The notes beneath the pieces were generated by a model that did no database searches, was not told the origin of the DNA, and saw only the letters and a program-made list of their open reading frames with translations. Of a DNA stretch of 64,000 nucleotides, positions 26,050 to 35,265 are shown piece after piece (within the stretch, counting starts at the first letter, position 1; the number at the start of each line of letters is the position of its first letter). Origin of the DNA: Varibaculum cambriense (GTDB lineage Bacteria > Actinomycetota > Actinomycetes > Actinomycetales > Actinomycetaceae); the NCBI RefSeq assembly GCF_022133705.1, contig NZ_JAKNHJ010000006.1, positions 1 through 64,000 on the forward strand, written 5' to 3'. A program made the position numbers and the translations under genes.

Positions 26050-28608
26050 TTATTCACCAGTGCGGGCATGGCGTGAACGCCGCGCCCCATCAAGTTCCTC
26101 TAGCACCAGGCGACGCAGCGCCTTATCGGCATCTGGATTCTCTGCCAACCAACGCTCTGTCCGCTCCACCAGGTCAAAACCTTCCCGGCTTTGCACCGCT
26201 AAGGGATAAAGCCCGCCGACTAGGGATTCTGCCATATGCATAGTGCGGGAGGACCAAATATCGTTCAGCGCTGCAAAATAGGGCTCGATCATATCGGCGG
26301 CATCGGCTGGCTGCAGCCAGAGGGAACGCGCAATCCCCACGGTCAAAGCATCAATCTGCCCATTGGTGAGGCTAGTGTCTTCCAGGACCCGCTGCGCCCA
26401 CTGCGTCTTGTTATCTCGACCCGGCAGGGCGGCGCGCGCTAAGAAAGCGTTCTCCCGACCGGTAATCGTATCGTCGCTTTCCTCCATTTTGCGGATCATA
26501 TCTTCGTTGGCCTGCCCATTAGCCGCCAAAGCAAAAAGCATATCCCAACGCAGATCCGTATCTACGCTCACGCCCTCAAGCACTTTGCCTTCCGCAAACC
26601 AACGCTCGATTTCCGGGGCTTCCTTTCCTCCCGCAACCTGCAAGAATGCCCGCACCAATTGCCGTTGGCGATCCGAGGCCGGCTCTGCTTCCTCTGCCAA
26701 AGCGAAAAGCGCCGGAGCCAGCAGGCGATGCGCGCTAGCGGGATCGGCAGCATAGTAAACCAGGGCACCCTGGATGTGCCGTAGAATCCCGTTCAACACC
26801 GAAGAATTAGTTTCGTGTTTGAGCGCCCCCAAAGCCATCTCTAGGTATTTCGAAGCGCTCAGATCTCCGTCGCGCACCATATCCCAGGCAGCACACATAA
26901 TCACTGCTCGCGGCAACGAATCCGCGAAATCGCCAACGCGAGTACGCAGTACTTCCCAGGAATCAGCATCAAAACGGATCTTCGCATACGCTAAATCTTC
27001 ATAGTTAAGTACATAGACGTCATGCCTGGTTCCCACTAACCCGGGAACCGCGGTGACCTCGCCTTTAATGTCCACATCGACGCGGCGCACCAAAACCAGT
27101 TTCCCGCGCGAATCAAAATCGTAGGCGCCGACGCTAGTGGCGTGGGGACGCAGACTAGTGCCTTCCTGCGGCAAAGACTGAACAATGTTGAAGCTGGTAA
27201 CCTTCCCGCTCGCGTCCCTTTCAATCTGTGACTCCAGCTGGGTAATCCCGGCCTCTAGCAGCCAAACCTGACTCCACTGCTTCAAGTTGCGTCCACTGGC
27301 GTTTTCCAGCTCTCCCAAGAAATCAGCCAAAGTCGCATTGGAATATTCGTGGCTAGCAAAATAGCTACGCAGAGCTTTCAAGAAATTACCTTCACCCACA
27401 TAAGCCACCAATTGCCGCAGCACGCAGGCGCCCTTGGAATAGGTAATGCCATCGAAGTTGACTTCTACATCTGCAAGATCACTGATGGGTGCCACAATCG
27501 GGTGAGTGGTAGGCAGCTGATCGCAGTTGACCCCCCATACTTTCCGCATGGTGAACCCGGTCCAGGCATCCTGGAAGCGAGTGCCTTCGGCCATGCACCA
27601 ATACGACATAAACTCGGCAAAAGACTCATTTAGCCACAGGTCATCCCACCATTTCATAGTGACCAGATCCCCGAACCACATGTGAGCCAGCTCGTGCAAA
27701 ATTGTGTTAGTTAGCTGTTCCAGCTGCGCTCCAGACGGCTTAGTGCGGAAAATATATTCATCCCGGAAAGTAATACAGCCCGCGTTTTCCATTGCCCCCG
27801 CGTTATATTCGGGAACAAAAATCTGGTCATACTTGGTGAAGGGATAGGGGCGACCGTAGTGAGATTCGTAAAAACGGAACCCGGCAATGGTTTGCTCGAA
27901 AACAAAATCCGCGTCCAGATATTTGGCTAGCGATTGCCGGCAGTAAACTCCCAAGGGAATGGAGCGCCCATCAATACTGGTAAGCACAGATTTTACGCTA
28001 TGGTAGGGGCCGGCGACCAGGGCAGTGATATAGCTGGATAGTAAAGGCGTGCGTTCAAAATGGAAAACATGTTGCTTAGTATCCCCGGCGCGCTCCACCT
28101 TTAAAGATTGCGGACGCGGGGTATCCATATTCGATAGCACCGTCCAACTTTCCGGTACCGTCACCGAGAACTGGTAGGTCGCTTTCAGGTCGGGCTGTTC
28201 AAAACAGGCAAATACTCGCCGCGCATCCGGTACCTCAAACTGGGTGTAAACATAGGTGAGGCCATCGGCAGGATCAGTAAAGCGATGCGCACCCTCGCCA
28301 GTATGCATATAGGCGCAGTTAGCTACTACTTCCAGGTGATTTTCCGACTGCAAGTCGCTAAGTTCAATCCGCCTGTCGCGGTAACAATCAGTGCCCAAAT
28401 CTTGGCCGTTTAACTCGATAGAGACCACTTCCGGGGCGATTAAATCTACGAAAGTGCTGGCTCCGGCTTTAGCCTCAAAATCAATCACCGTGCGGGAAGA
28501 AAAAGTTTCTCCGCGTTCCGATAGCTCTACTTCGACGGTGTAATCGACTTTCCCGATAACGTTCTTGCGTTCTTGCGCCTCAATCTTGGTCAGATTAGTA
28601 CCCGGCAT
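26050..28608 (-). CDS. pepN: Aminopeptidase N, M1 zinc metallopeptidase
   Basis: An 852-residue cytosolic aminopeptidase of the actinobacterial PepN type (about 850 residues). GAMEN at residues 271-275 is the exopeptidase motif. HELAH at 305-309 with a downstream NESFAE glutamate forms the zinc site. The N-terminal beta-rich domain and C-terminal helical ERAP1-like domain complete the standard architecture. No signal peptide is present. It ends just after the convergent dnaE2, and is followed on its upstream side by an M13 peptidase on the same strand. Confidence 0.93.
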   Translation of the reverse strand: MPGTNLTKIEAQERKNVIGKVDYTVEVELSERGETFSSRTVIDFEAKAGASTFVDLIAPEVVSIELNGQDLGTDCYRDRRIELSDLQSENHLEVVANCAYMHTGEGAHRFTDPADGLTYVYTQFEVPDARRVFACFEQPDLKATYQFSVTVPESWTVLSNMDTPRPQSLKVERAGDTKQHVFHFERTPLLSSYITALVAGPYHSVKSVLTSIDGRSIPLGVYCRQSLAKYLDADFVFEQTIAGFRFYESHYGRPYPFTKYDQIFVPEYNAGAMENAGCITFRDEYIFRTKPSGAQLEQLTNTILHELAHMWFGDLVTMKWWDDLWLNESFAEFMSYWCMAEGTRFQDAWTGFTMRKVWGVNCDQLPTTHPIVAPISDLADVEVNFDGITYSKGACVLRQLVAYVGEGNFLKALRSYFASHEYSNATLADFLGELENASGRNLKQWSQVWLLEAGITQLESQIERDASGKVTSFNIVQSLPQEGTSLRPHATSVGAYDFDSRGKLVLVRRVDVDIKGEVTAVPGLVGTRHDVYVLNYEDLAYAKIRFDADSWEVLRTRVGDFADSLPRAVIMCAAWDMVRDGDLSASKYLEMALGALKHETNSSVLNGILRHIQGALVYYAADPASAHRLLAPALFALAEEAEPASDRQRQLVRAFLQVAGGKEAPEIERWFAEGKVLEGVSVDTDLRWDMLFALAANGQANEDMIRKMEESDDTITGRENAFLARAALPGRDNKTQWAQRVLEDTSLTNGQIDALTVGIARSLWLQPADAADMIEPYFAALNDIWSSRTMHMAESLVGGLYPLAVQSREGFDLVERTERWLAENPDADKALRRLVLEELDGARRSRHARTGE

Positions 28609-28657
28609 GTCCTCTCCTGTTTTTAGACCTATCCTAATGCTTACTTTTGAAGTGTTC

Positions 28658-30637
28658 CTATTCCCAGATTCTTACCCGTTCCTCCGGCTCCATCCAGAGT
28701 TTATCCGCGGGCGTGGTCTGGAAAGTATCGTGGAAAGCATCCAAGTTACGTACTACCCCGTTACAGCGGAACTCGGCAGGGGAGTGGGGGTCGATCACCA
28801 GGCGTTGGCGGGCCGCTTCCGGGCGGATCGCAGTGCGCCACACCCGGGCCCAAGAATAAAAGAACTCGGGAGCCAAGTCGGCCTCTTCTGGATGCGCCTT
28901 CTTCCAAGCTTTAAAAGCAATCGCCAGTCCGCCCAGGTCACCGATATTTTCCCCGATAGTGAGGGCGCCGTTGACGTGCACGTCCTCGCCCGGAAGTTCG
29001 CTGGGGCGGTAGCTATCGTATTGCGCGATTAAGGCTGCGGTGCGTTTAGTAAACTCTTCCCGGTCGTCCTCGGTCCACCATTCGGTAAGCTTGCCGTCAC
29101 CGTCATAGTGGGAGCCTTGATCATCGAAACCATGCCCGATTTCGTGGCCGATCACCGCACCGATACCGCCAAAGTTGGCGGCGTGCGAAGCCTTCGGATC
29201 AAAAAATGGGGGCTGCAGAATGGCGGCCGGAAAGACGATTTCATTGGCCAGCGGAGAATAATAGGCGTTAACCGTTTGCGGGCTCATATGCCATTCTTCC
29301 TTATCTACCGGTTTTAAAATCCGCGCCAGCTGGAAGTCAGTTTCAAAAGCACTGGAAGCGCGAATCATATCTACCAGGGTGTCGCCTTCGTTAAAGCGCA
29401 GAGCGCTATCGTCGCGCCAACGTCGTGGATACCCGATTTTGTAAGTAAATTTGGAAAGTTTTTCGAGGGCGCGCGTGCGGGTTTCTTCTCCCATCCAATC
29501 AAGTTTTTCGATTCCCTCCCGATAGGCATCCAAAAGCGCCCCCACGAGTTTCTCCATCTCGTCGCGGCGCTCCGGCGGGAAATGGTAGGCCACATAGGCG
29601 CGCCCCAGCGCCTCATCTAAAACCGATTCCACGGTTCCCACCGCCCGCTTCCATAGCTTGGGGCGCTGGGGAGTCCCCGAAAGGGTAGTTCCGTAAAAAG
29701 AAAAGCGGAGTTCTTGCAGCTGCGGAGCCAGATACGGCGCGAAGGCTAAAACTACTTTCATCTGAAGATAATGCTTTAAAACGGCTAGATCGGTGTTCGC
29801 CCACAGCTGGGCAAACCCTTCCTGATAGGAAGGCATATACACGTTAATCGGATCCGCACCGGCCGCAAGTTTCACCCTCAAACCGTCCGCCCAAGCAGTG
29901 TAGGCAAACCCGGTATTTTTACGGGTAAACTCCTCGAAAGTAGTGGGGTTATTGGTAGCTTGCGCGTCGCGGCTGCGCACCGCATCCCAGTGGTGACCCG
30001 CTAACGCGGTTTCAAAATCGAAAATCTGCTGAGCGAAGTCGGTTTCCGTTCCCGCGGCAGCAATCCCGCTTTCTAAGGCCATTTGCGCCAAAAAATCTCG
30101 GTATTTTTCCCGGATCTCCCGGTGTTCATCCTGATGGTAATAGGATTCATCAGGCAATCCCAGCCCCGCCTGATAGAACTGTCCGATATACCGCTGCGGA
30201 TTTTCAGCATCGATACTGACCAGGAAAGCAACCGGAGAATCAATGCCTTCCCGCTCCAACTCTCCCAGTACCTGGGCTAACTTCTCCCGGCTTGCGCAGG
30301 AGTCCACTTTTTCTAGCAGAGGCGCAATCGGGGCGGTTCCCTGCGCGGTGAGCGCTTCTTGATCCAGATAAGCCTGAAAGAGCTGTCCAATCCGGGTGGC
30401 ATCAAAATCCCAACGCTCACTGCTGGTTTCCGCCTCCTGCGGGCGCTCCAATTTTCCGGCTGCCGCATTTTCACAAAGGGTACGGCAGTGGAGTAGCGCC
30501 TCCTCTACCAGGTCGCGGAAAGCCCCATCAACCGCGCGGTCAGCTGGGATTTCATAGCTGTCTAGCCAAGTGCCATTGATATGGCGGTAAAGGTCATCTT
30601 GAACACGCGGGGTCTGCCCCCAGGAATTTTCACTCAT
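28658..30637 (-). CDS. pepO: M13-family (PepO/neprilysin-like) endopeptidase
   Basis: A 659-residue zinc endopeptidase. The catalytic motif HEIGH is at residues 498-502, the third ligand E563 is in GENIGDLGG, and the substrate-binding NAYY motif lies about 40 residues before HEIGH. Full length for actinobacterial M13 enzymes (about 650-680). It has no signal peptide or membrane anchor, so it is probably cytosolic, cleaving oligopeptides that the adjacent aminopeptidase then trims. The neighbouring pepN lies 49 bases downstream on the same strand. Confidence 0.92.
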   Translation of the reverse strand: MSENSWGQTPRVQDDLYRHINGTWLDSYEIPADRAVDGAFRDLVEEALLHCRTLCENAAAGKLERPQEAETSSERWDFDATRIGQLFQAYLDQEALTAQGTAPIAPLLEKVDSCASREKLAQVLGELEREGIDSPVAFLVSIDAENPQRYIGQFYQAGLGLPDESYYHQDEHREIREKYRDFLAQMALESGIAAAGTETDFAQQIFDFETALAGHHWDAVRSRDAQATNNPTTFEEFTRKNTGFAYTAWADGLRVKLAAGADPINVYMPSYQEGFAQLWANTDLAVLKHYLQMKVVLAFAPYLAPQLQELRFSFYGTTLSGTPQRPKLWKRAVGTVESVLDEALGRAYVAYHFPPERRDEMEKLVGALLDAYREGIEKLDWMGEETRTRALEKLSKFTYKIGYPRRWRDDSALRFNEGDTLVDMIRASSAFETDFQLARILKPVDKEEWHMSPQTVNAYYSPLANEIVFPAAILQPPFFDPKASHAANFGGIGAVIGHEIGHGFDDQGSHYDGDGKLTEWWTEDDREEFTKRTAALIAQYDSYRPSELPGEDVHVNGALTIGENIGDLGGLAIAFKAWKKAHPEEADLAPEFFYSWARVWRTAIRPEAARQRLVIDPHSPAEFRCNGVVRNLDAFHDTFQTTPADKLWMEPEERVRIWE

Positions 30638-30699
30638 GCTTCAAGCCTAGATATTCCCGGCGGTTTGGCAAACGTAGCGCCCTAGGCAAGAATTGTCCT

Positions 30700-31560
30700 A
30701 TGCCAGAGGGACATTCTATTCACCGTTTAGCCATCGCTTTTACCGAGCTCTCAAAACTCGGTATCGCGCGCGCTTCCTCCCCGCAGGGACGTTTTGCTGA
30801 GGGCGCGGCCGCCCTCGATAACGCAAAAATTACTCGCCCCTGGGCCTGGGGCAAACACCTCTTCCTAGATTTTAATGTTCCGCAGCCAGCGACTTTGCAC
30901 GTACACCTGGGGCTATACGGTTCCTGGAAGTTTCAAGCTGGGGAGGGCATAGCTTTGCCCGGGCATATCGGTGCTCCCCGGATGGCGGGCGAACACCCTG
31001 GCGATACCTATAAACATTTTTCGGGTCAGTTCCAGCCGACTCCTCCCGGGGAAAACGTGCGGCTGCGGCTAGAATTTTCGCGGGCAATAGCTGACCTTTC
31101 TGGTCCGAACCAATGCGAACTGCTCGATAAAGCGGGGGTAGAGAAAATTTTGGATCGCCTGGGACCTGATCCGCTGGTGGATTCTTGCACGGCTGAGGAT
31201 TTTATTGCCCGCGCCCGCAAAACTACCCGCCGGATCGGGGAAGTAGTAATGGATCAATCCTTTATCGCCGGGCCCGGCAATATTTACCGCGCCGAATGCC
31301 TATTTCGCTGCGGGATCAACCCTAACCGGCAGGCCGCTAAAGTCTCGGTAAAACGCTTGCAGGCATTATGGGAAGACCTGCGCTCCCAAATGCGGCGCGG
31401 CCTCAAAGAAGGCCTGATATGCACCACTGATGATCCTTCCCAGGGGCGTTTTTGGGTTTACCAGCGCTCTGGACAGCCTTGTCGGCGTTGCGGAGCAACT
31501 GTCCGCGAACAGATCGTGGCCGGCAGGCGCAGCTACTGGTGTCCTAAGTGCCAAAATTAA
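30700..31560 (+). CDS. nei: Nei/Fpg-family DNA glycosylase (endonuclease VIII-like)
   Basis: A 286-residue base-excision repair glycosylase/AP lyase. It starts MPEGHSIHRLA, the Nei2-type N-terminus in which Pro2 and Glu3 are catalytic. The H2TH region (GPGNIYRAE, residues 190-200) and the C-terminal zinc finger follow, with cysteines in CRRCG and CPKC and the R-x-S-Y-W loop. Its role is removal of oxidised bases. It is divergently oriented from the M13 peptidase and convergent with purU. Confidence 0.92.
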   Translation: MPEGHSIHRLAIAFTELSKLGIARASSPQGRFAEGAAALDNAKITRPWAWGKHLFLDFNVPQPATLHVHLGLYGSWKFQAGEGIALPGHIGAPRMAGEHPGDTYKHFSGQFQPTPPGENVRLRLEFSRAIADLSGPNQCELLDKAGVEKILDRLGPDPLVDSCTAEDFIARARKTTRRIGEVVMDQSFIAGPGNIYRAECLFRCGINPNRQAAKVSVKRLQALWEDLRSQMRRGLKEGLICTTDDPSQGRFWVYQRSGQPCRRCGATVREQIVAGRRSYWCPKCQN

Positions 31561-31620
31561 GGTGCATCTTTAAGGGCGCGCCCGCAAAAACGTGCCGGGC
31601 GGATTCCCTCTACAGACGCC

Positions 31621-32475
31621 CTATTCAAAAACCACAGTGCGGTTACCGTTTAGCAGGATTCGCCGCTGGGAATACCAGGTGACGGCCTGAGCCAGCACCC
31701 TACGCTCAACATCCTGCCCCTTTTGCACCATGGAGGCAGTAGAGTCCCGGTGGGAAACCGGAATCACCTCTTGGGCAATAATCGGGCCTTCGTCCAGATC
31801 GGGCGTTACGAAATGGGCAGTTGCCCCGATTAGTTTCACTCCCCGTTGATGCGCCTGGTGATAGGGACGCGCCCCCTTGAAAGAAGGTAAGAAAGAGTGG
31901 TGGATATTGATTACTTGGCCGTGCAGGCGCTCGCAAACCTTATCGGAGAGAATCTGCATATAGCGGGCAAGCACCACTAGTTCCACATTTTCCGCATCAA
32001 TGAGGGCGAGCAGCTCTGCCTCTGCCTTGGCTTTAGTGTCTTTGGTCACTGGGATACACAGGAAGGGCGCATCATAGAACTGGGCAAGCGGCGCCAAATC
32101 TGGGTGGTTGCCGATTACTGCCACCACTTCGAGCGGTAGATTCAAATTACGGTGGCGATATAGCAGGTCAGACAGGCAATGCCCTTCTTTGGAAACCATA
32201 ATGATAGTGCGGACTTTCTTGCCGACCTCATTGACGCTCCAACGCATCGAGTACTGCTGCGCCAAGGGGGTAAAAGCCTCTCTAACTTCCTGGACGCTGC
32301 GCCGGGTGTGGATCTCTACCCGCATAAAGAAACTTTTAGTTTCAGGATCGTCGAACTGTTGAGAATCGACAATGTTGCCCTCTACCTTGACAATCACTTT
32401 GGTGACGTCATGGACAATTCCAGGACGGTCAGGACAGGACAAGGTTAAGACCAAATGTGATACGGGTTCGTTCAT
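31621..32475 (-). CDS. purU: Formyltetrahydrofolate deformylase
   Basis: A 284-residue enzyme that hydrolyses 10-formyltetrahydrofolate to formate and tetrahydrofolate, balancing one-carbon pools. Residues 8-85 are an ACT domain (LTLSCPDRPGIVHDV), and residues 90-284 are the formyltransferase-like catalytic domain with NIHHSFLPSFKGA and the DEGPII segment. The start is the ATG at 32475; upstream residues in the same frame would cross the promoter. TATAGT lies 7 bases before the ATG and there is no Shine-Dalgarno sequence, so the mRNA may be leaderless. Confidence 0.9.
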   Translation of the reverse strand: MNEPVSHLVLTLSCPDRPGIVHDVTKVIVKVEGNIVDSQQFDDPETKSFFMRVEIHTRRSVQEVREAFTPLAQQYSMRWSVNEVGKKVRTIIMVSKEGHCLSDLLYRHRNLNLPLEVVAVIGNHPDLAPLAQFYDAPFLCIPVTKDTKAKAEAELLALIDAENVELVVLARYMQILSDKVCERLHGQVINIHHSFLPSFKGARPYHQAHQRGVKLIGATAHFVTPDLDEGPIIAQEVIPVSHRDSTASMVQKGQDVERRVLAQAVTWYSQRRILLNGNRTVVFE

Positions 32476-32632
32476 GGCGCAAACTATACCAGTCCTGGCG
32501 CGACCTATATTTTTTGGCTCGGAAAATTTTGTTACCAATATGTGACAAACCGGTGAGTCGGAAAAAGTTTTGCGCTAACATTGAAAAGCCCGCCAGGATA
32601 GGTGGGCAAGGAACTAGCAAGAGGAGGACTCC

Positions 32633-33061
32633 ATGAGCGACAACGACTTGGCAGATCCCATAACTACCGCGGTTATCGGCGCGATTAGGGACGATGATCT
32701 GGTTGCCGGCAGTGCGCTTTCTGAAGATGCTCGCAACACCATTGCGCAGCTTCCGGAGGGGTCAGCTTTGCTGGTAGTCGTACGCGGCCCGAACGTAGGA
32801 GCCCGCTTCTTACTAAACGCGGAAAAAGTCACAGTAGGGCGCAAACCCAAATGCGACATTTTCCTTGATGACGTTACCGTTTCTCGCAAGCACGCCATCT
32901 TTGTAAGCGAAGAGGACGGTTACGTGGTTCGCGATGCCGGTTCCCTTAACGGAACCTATGTAAACCGCGAGCGGGTAGATTCTATCCAGTTGAAAACCGG
33001 CGATAGTGTGCAGATTGGAAAATACCGGATGGTTTACTATGCCTCCCGGAGGGATTCTTAG
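32633..33061 (+). CDS. garA: FHA-domain protein of the GarA/OdhI type
   Basis: A 142-residue protein with a forkhead-associated domain at residues 62-135: VTVGRKPKCDIFLDD, SRKHA and NGTYVN are the phosphothreonine-binding loops. The N-terminal tail has DPITTAVI where GarA proteins carry the kinase-targeted Thr pair, though the canonical ETTS sequence is not seen. GarA/OdhI controls 2-oxoglutarate dehydrogenase and glutamate metabolism downstream of Ser/Thr kinases. A good ribosome-binding site (GAGGAGG) precedes the ATG. The next gene, ftsR, follows almost directly, the conserved actinobacterial order. Confidence 0.88.
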   Translation: MSDNDLADPITTAVIGAIRDDDLVAGSALSEDARNTIAQLPEGSALLVVVRGPNVGARFLLNAEKVTVGRKPKCDIFLDDVTVSRKHAIFVSEEDGYVVRDAGSLNGTYVNRERVDSIQLKTGDSVQIGKYRMVYYASRRDS

Positions 33062-33063
33062 AC

Positions 33064-33831
33064 TTGGTGGCGGCATCAGCAAGACGGAGCGCGCAACTTG
33101 AGACTAAAGCTGCGTCCTGGCCGGCGGGAGTATCCATTAAGCCGGTTTTCTCGATCGGCAAAGTAGTCGAACGCGTAAAAGGTGAATTCCCGACTATTTC
33201 GGTCTCCAAGCTGCGTTTCCTGGAAGATCAGGGGATAGTTTCACCGGCGCGTACTGCCTCGGGATACCGCAAGTATTCGGCTGCCGACATCGAGAGGGTT
33301 CGTTTTTGCCTGTCGAGGCAACGTGATTCTTTTCTGCCCCTGCGGGTTATTCGCGAACAGCTAGCGCAACTAGACGCGGGGCAAACTCTCAGTGAGGTTC
33401 CCCCTCCGCAACAGGCGGCGCGGCTGATTGCCTCCGAAGGGCAATTGGTTACCTCTGCGGCGAGCGATGGAACCCTTACGACCCGTGAGCTTTTGGACTT
33501 AAGTGGGGTTTCCACTGCGGAATTAAACTCTTTTGTGCAGGCAGGGCTGGTTTCCCCGGATCTGGCGGGGCGGTTTCCTCCTCGCAGTCACCAAATCGTT
33601 AAGCTGGCTAGCCTGCTGGTGGAACAGGGGATTCCTCCGCGTCAGTTACGGTTCTTAAAAACTGCTGCCCTGCGTTTACTAGACCTGGTAGAACGGGCGG
33701 CTACTCCTGCGGGCTACCGCGCGAATAGCGTGGCGAAGGCGCGACATCTATCGGAGACGCAAGAACTGTCCGAAGCAGCTGCTCAAATGTTTTTGCAGAT
33801 GGTGCGGGTTTCTGCGGAAAAGCTGAATTAA
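33064..33831 (+). CDS. ftsR: MerR-family regulator FtsR
   Basis: A 255-residue MerR-type regulator with the HTH at residues 28-95: VFSIGKVVERVKGEFPTISVS, then LRFLEDQGIVSPARTASGYR. It is the equivalent of mycobacterial Rv1828 and corynebacterial FtsR, which regulates ftsZ. The TTG start lies 10 bases after GGAGGG; a GTG one codon later is also possible. It starts 2 bases after the garA stop, so the genes are probably translated together. The C-terminal ~160 residues form the family's second, ligand- or self-association region. Confidence 0.85.
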   Translation: MVAASARRSAQLETKAASWPAGVSIKPVFSIGKVVERVKGEFPTISVSKLRFLEDQGIVSPARTASGYRKYSAADIERVRFCLSRQRDSFLPLRVIREQLAQLDAGQTLSEVPPPQQAARLIASEGQLVTSAASDGTLTTRELLDLSGVSTAELNSFVQAGLVSPDLAGRFPPRSHQIVKLASLLVEQGIPPRQLRFLKTAALRLLDLVERAATPAGYRANSVAKARHLSETQELSEAAAQMFLQMVRVSAEKLN

Positions 33832-33868
33832 ACCTCAAGTAAAGCTTGAGACTTTCCGTAAAAGGTTC

Positions 33869-33897
33869 TTGACCGACCAGGGCAAAGAAAATACCGT
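33869..33897 (+). promoter_or_regulatory. Candidate promoter for the second MerR gene
   Basis: TTGACC (33869-33874), a 17-base spacer and TACCGT (33892-33897) lie about 40 bases upstream of the ATG at 33935. The TTG that could extend the coding frame is thus more likely part of the -35 box. Confidence 0.45.
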
Positions 33898-33934
33898 TAA
33901 GACTGTAGTTAAACCGATCGTCAGGGAGTTGTCC

Positions 33935-34486
33935 ATGGATAGGCAGCCGCGCCCACAACGTTCGCAAGGCATGTTATTTGGAGATACCTTAGCGGATCTG
34001 GATACCGAGACCGGCTACCGCGGCCCTATTGCTTGTAAAGCCGCCGGGATAACTTACCGGCAACTGGATTATTGGGCGCGAACCGGATTGGTGGAGCCCA
34101 CCATTCGCTCCGCTAAAGGCTCAGGTTCCCATCGCCTGTATTCTTTCCGCGATATTTTGGTGCTGAAAATTGTAAAACGTCTGCTCGATACCGGAGTATC
34201 CCTGCAACAGATTCGAGTAGCAGTCGACGCCCTCTCAAAACGCGGGGTGGACTCGCTTTCCTCTATTACCCTCATGTCCGATGGAGCCTCCGTTTACGAA
34301 TGTACCTCCACCGACGAGGTAATCGACCTGGTGCAAGGGGGACAAGGAGTATTTGGAATCGCAGTAGGGCGCGTCTGGCGAGAGATTGAAGGCACCCTAG
34401 CGGAACTTCCGGTAGAGTCTGCTAACCAAGAACTGAAAGTTCCCGACGAGCTAGCTGCCGCCCGGGCACGGCGAAATGCCGGATAA
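33935..34486 (+). CDS. Second MerR-family regulator (Rv1830-like)
   Basis: A 183-residue regulator with a MerR HTH at residues 30-100: AAGITYRQLDYWARTGLVEP, then GSHRLYSFRDILVLKIVK. The ATG at 33935 is preferred because AGGGAG lies 7 bases upstream. In mycobacteria and corynebacteria this regulator follows ftsR with a DUF151 nuclease gene between; that gene is absent here. A promoter candidate sits upstream of it, so it may be transcribed both from garA and on its own. Confidence 0.85.
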   Translation: MDRQPRPQRSQGMLFGDTLADLDTETGYRGPIACKAAGITYRQLDYWARTGLVEPTIRSAKGSGSHRLYSFRDILVLKIVKRLLDTGVSLQQIRVAVDALSKRGVDSLSSITLMSDGASVYECTSTDEVIDLVQGGQGVFGIAVGRVWREIEGTLAELPVESANQELKVPDELAAARARRNAG

Positions 34487-34488
34487 CG

Positions 34489-35265
34489 GTGGAAATCCTA
34501 GTTTTCTTAATTGGGCTGGCTGGCGGAATTTTAGGTGGCTACGCCCTACACAAATGGATATGGCATCTGCCACGGCGCAGAGCAAAGCTCCCCAGTGACG
34601 CCACCAACACCGATATTTTGTCCCATGAAATCCGTACCCCTTTGGCGCTGATTTCCGGGGCGGCGGAACTTTTAGAAGATACTTCCCTGGATGAGCGGCA
34701 ACGCCGCCTGTTACACACGGTTACCACTAATTCTGCCCACGCGATTCGCCTCGCGGAAACCTTTCTAACCGGTGCGAAGATTCGCGGCTCGGGATTGCGA
34801 CTAGACAAAGAAGACGTGGATTTGCGCGAGCTAGTACGGCAGGCAGCCTCGCAGGTTCGCGAAATTTTAGCGGTAGATATTTTGTTAACCGATCCCGGCG
34901 CCCCGCTCTATGTATACGGGGATCGGCAGTTACTTTCACAGGTGATTTGGAACCTGATCAATAACGCGGCTCGGCACTGCCGGGAGGGAGTAAAAATCGT
35001 GGTGCGCTCCTTCCAGGACGGAGCACAAGTTATTTTAGAAGTCACCGATAATGGCGGTGGAATCTCTAAGAGTCAGCGGCGTGATTTGTTCACCTACTAC
35101 GGGGGACAAACCAGCCAGGCTGCGACTGCGAACTCGGGGGCGGGACTAGGACTGGGGGTAGTCTCCCAAATCGTTCGCGGCCATGGGGGAGAGGTATTGG
35201 TTGACACTTTAGAGGGAAGAGGAACTACATTTGTAGTGAGTTTGCCCAAGGGAGGAACAAAGTGA
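34489..35265 (+). CDS. Sensor histidine kinase
   Basis: A 258-residue minimal histidine kinase. There is one N-terminal membrane segment (residues 2-20), then a HisKA domain with the phosphorylated H46 in SHEIRTP, and an HATPase_c domain with NLINNAARH (N box), DNGGGIS (G1) and GAGLGLG (G2). There is no extracellular sensing domain, so it senses at or inside the membrane, possibly with a partner. GTG start at 34489, two bases after the merR stop. It overlaps the response regulator gene by four bases. Confidence 0.9.
   Translation: MEILVFLIGLAGGILGGYALHKWIWHLPRRRAKLPSDATNTDILSHEIRTPLALISGAAELLEDTSLDERQRRLLHTVTTNSAHAIRLAETFLTGAKIRGSGLRLDKEDVDLRELVRQAASQVREILAVDILLTDPGAPLYVYGDRQLLSQVIWNLINNAARHCREGVKIVVRSFQDGAQVILEVTDNGGGISKSQRRDLFTYYGGQTSQAATANSGAGLGLGVVSQIVRGHGGEVLVDTLEGRGTTFVVSLPKGGTK

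Noticed and set aside
28565-29032. 155-codon plus-strand frame opposite pepN and the M13 peptidase
   Set aside because: It lies wholly opposite two well-supported genes and has no family resemblance.
33869-33934. TTG start extending the second MerR protein by 22 residues
   Set aside because: The TTG lies in a promoter-like TTGACC box, whereas the ATG at 33935 has a proper ribosome-binding site.
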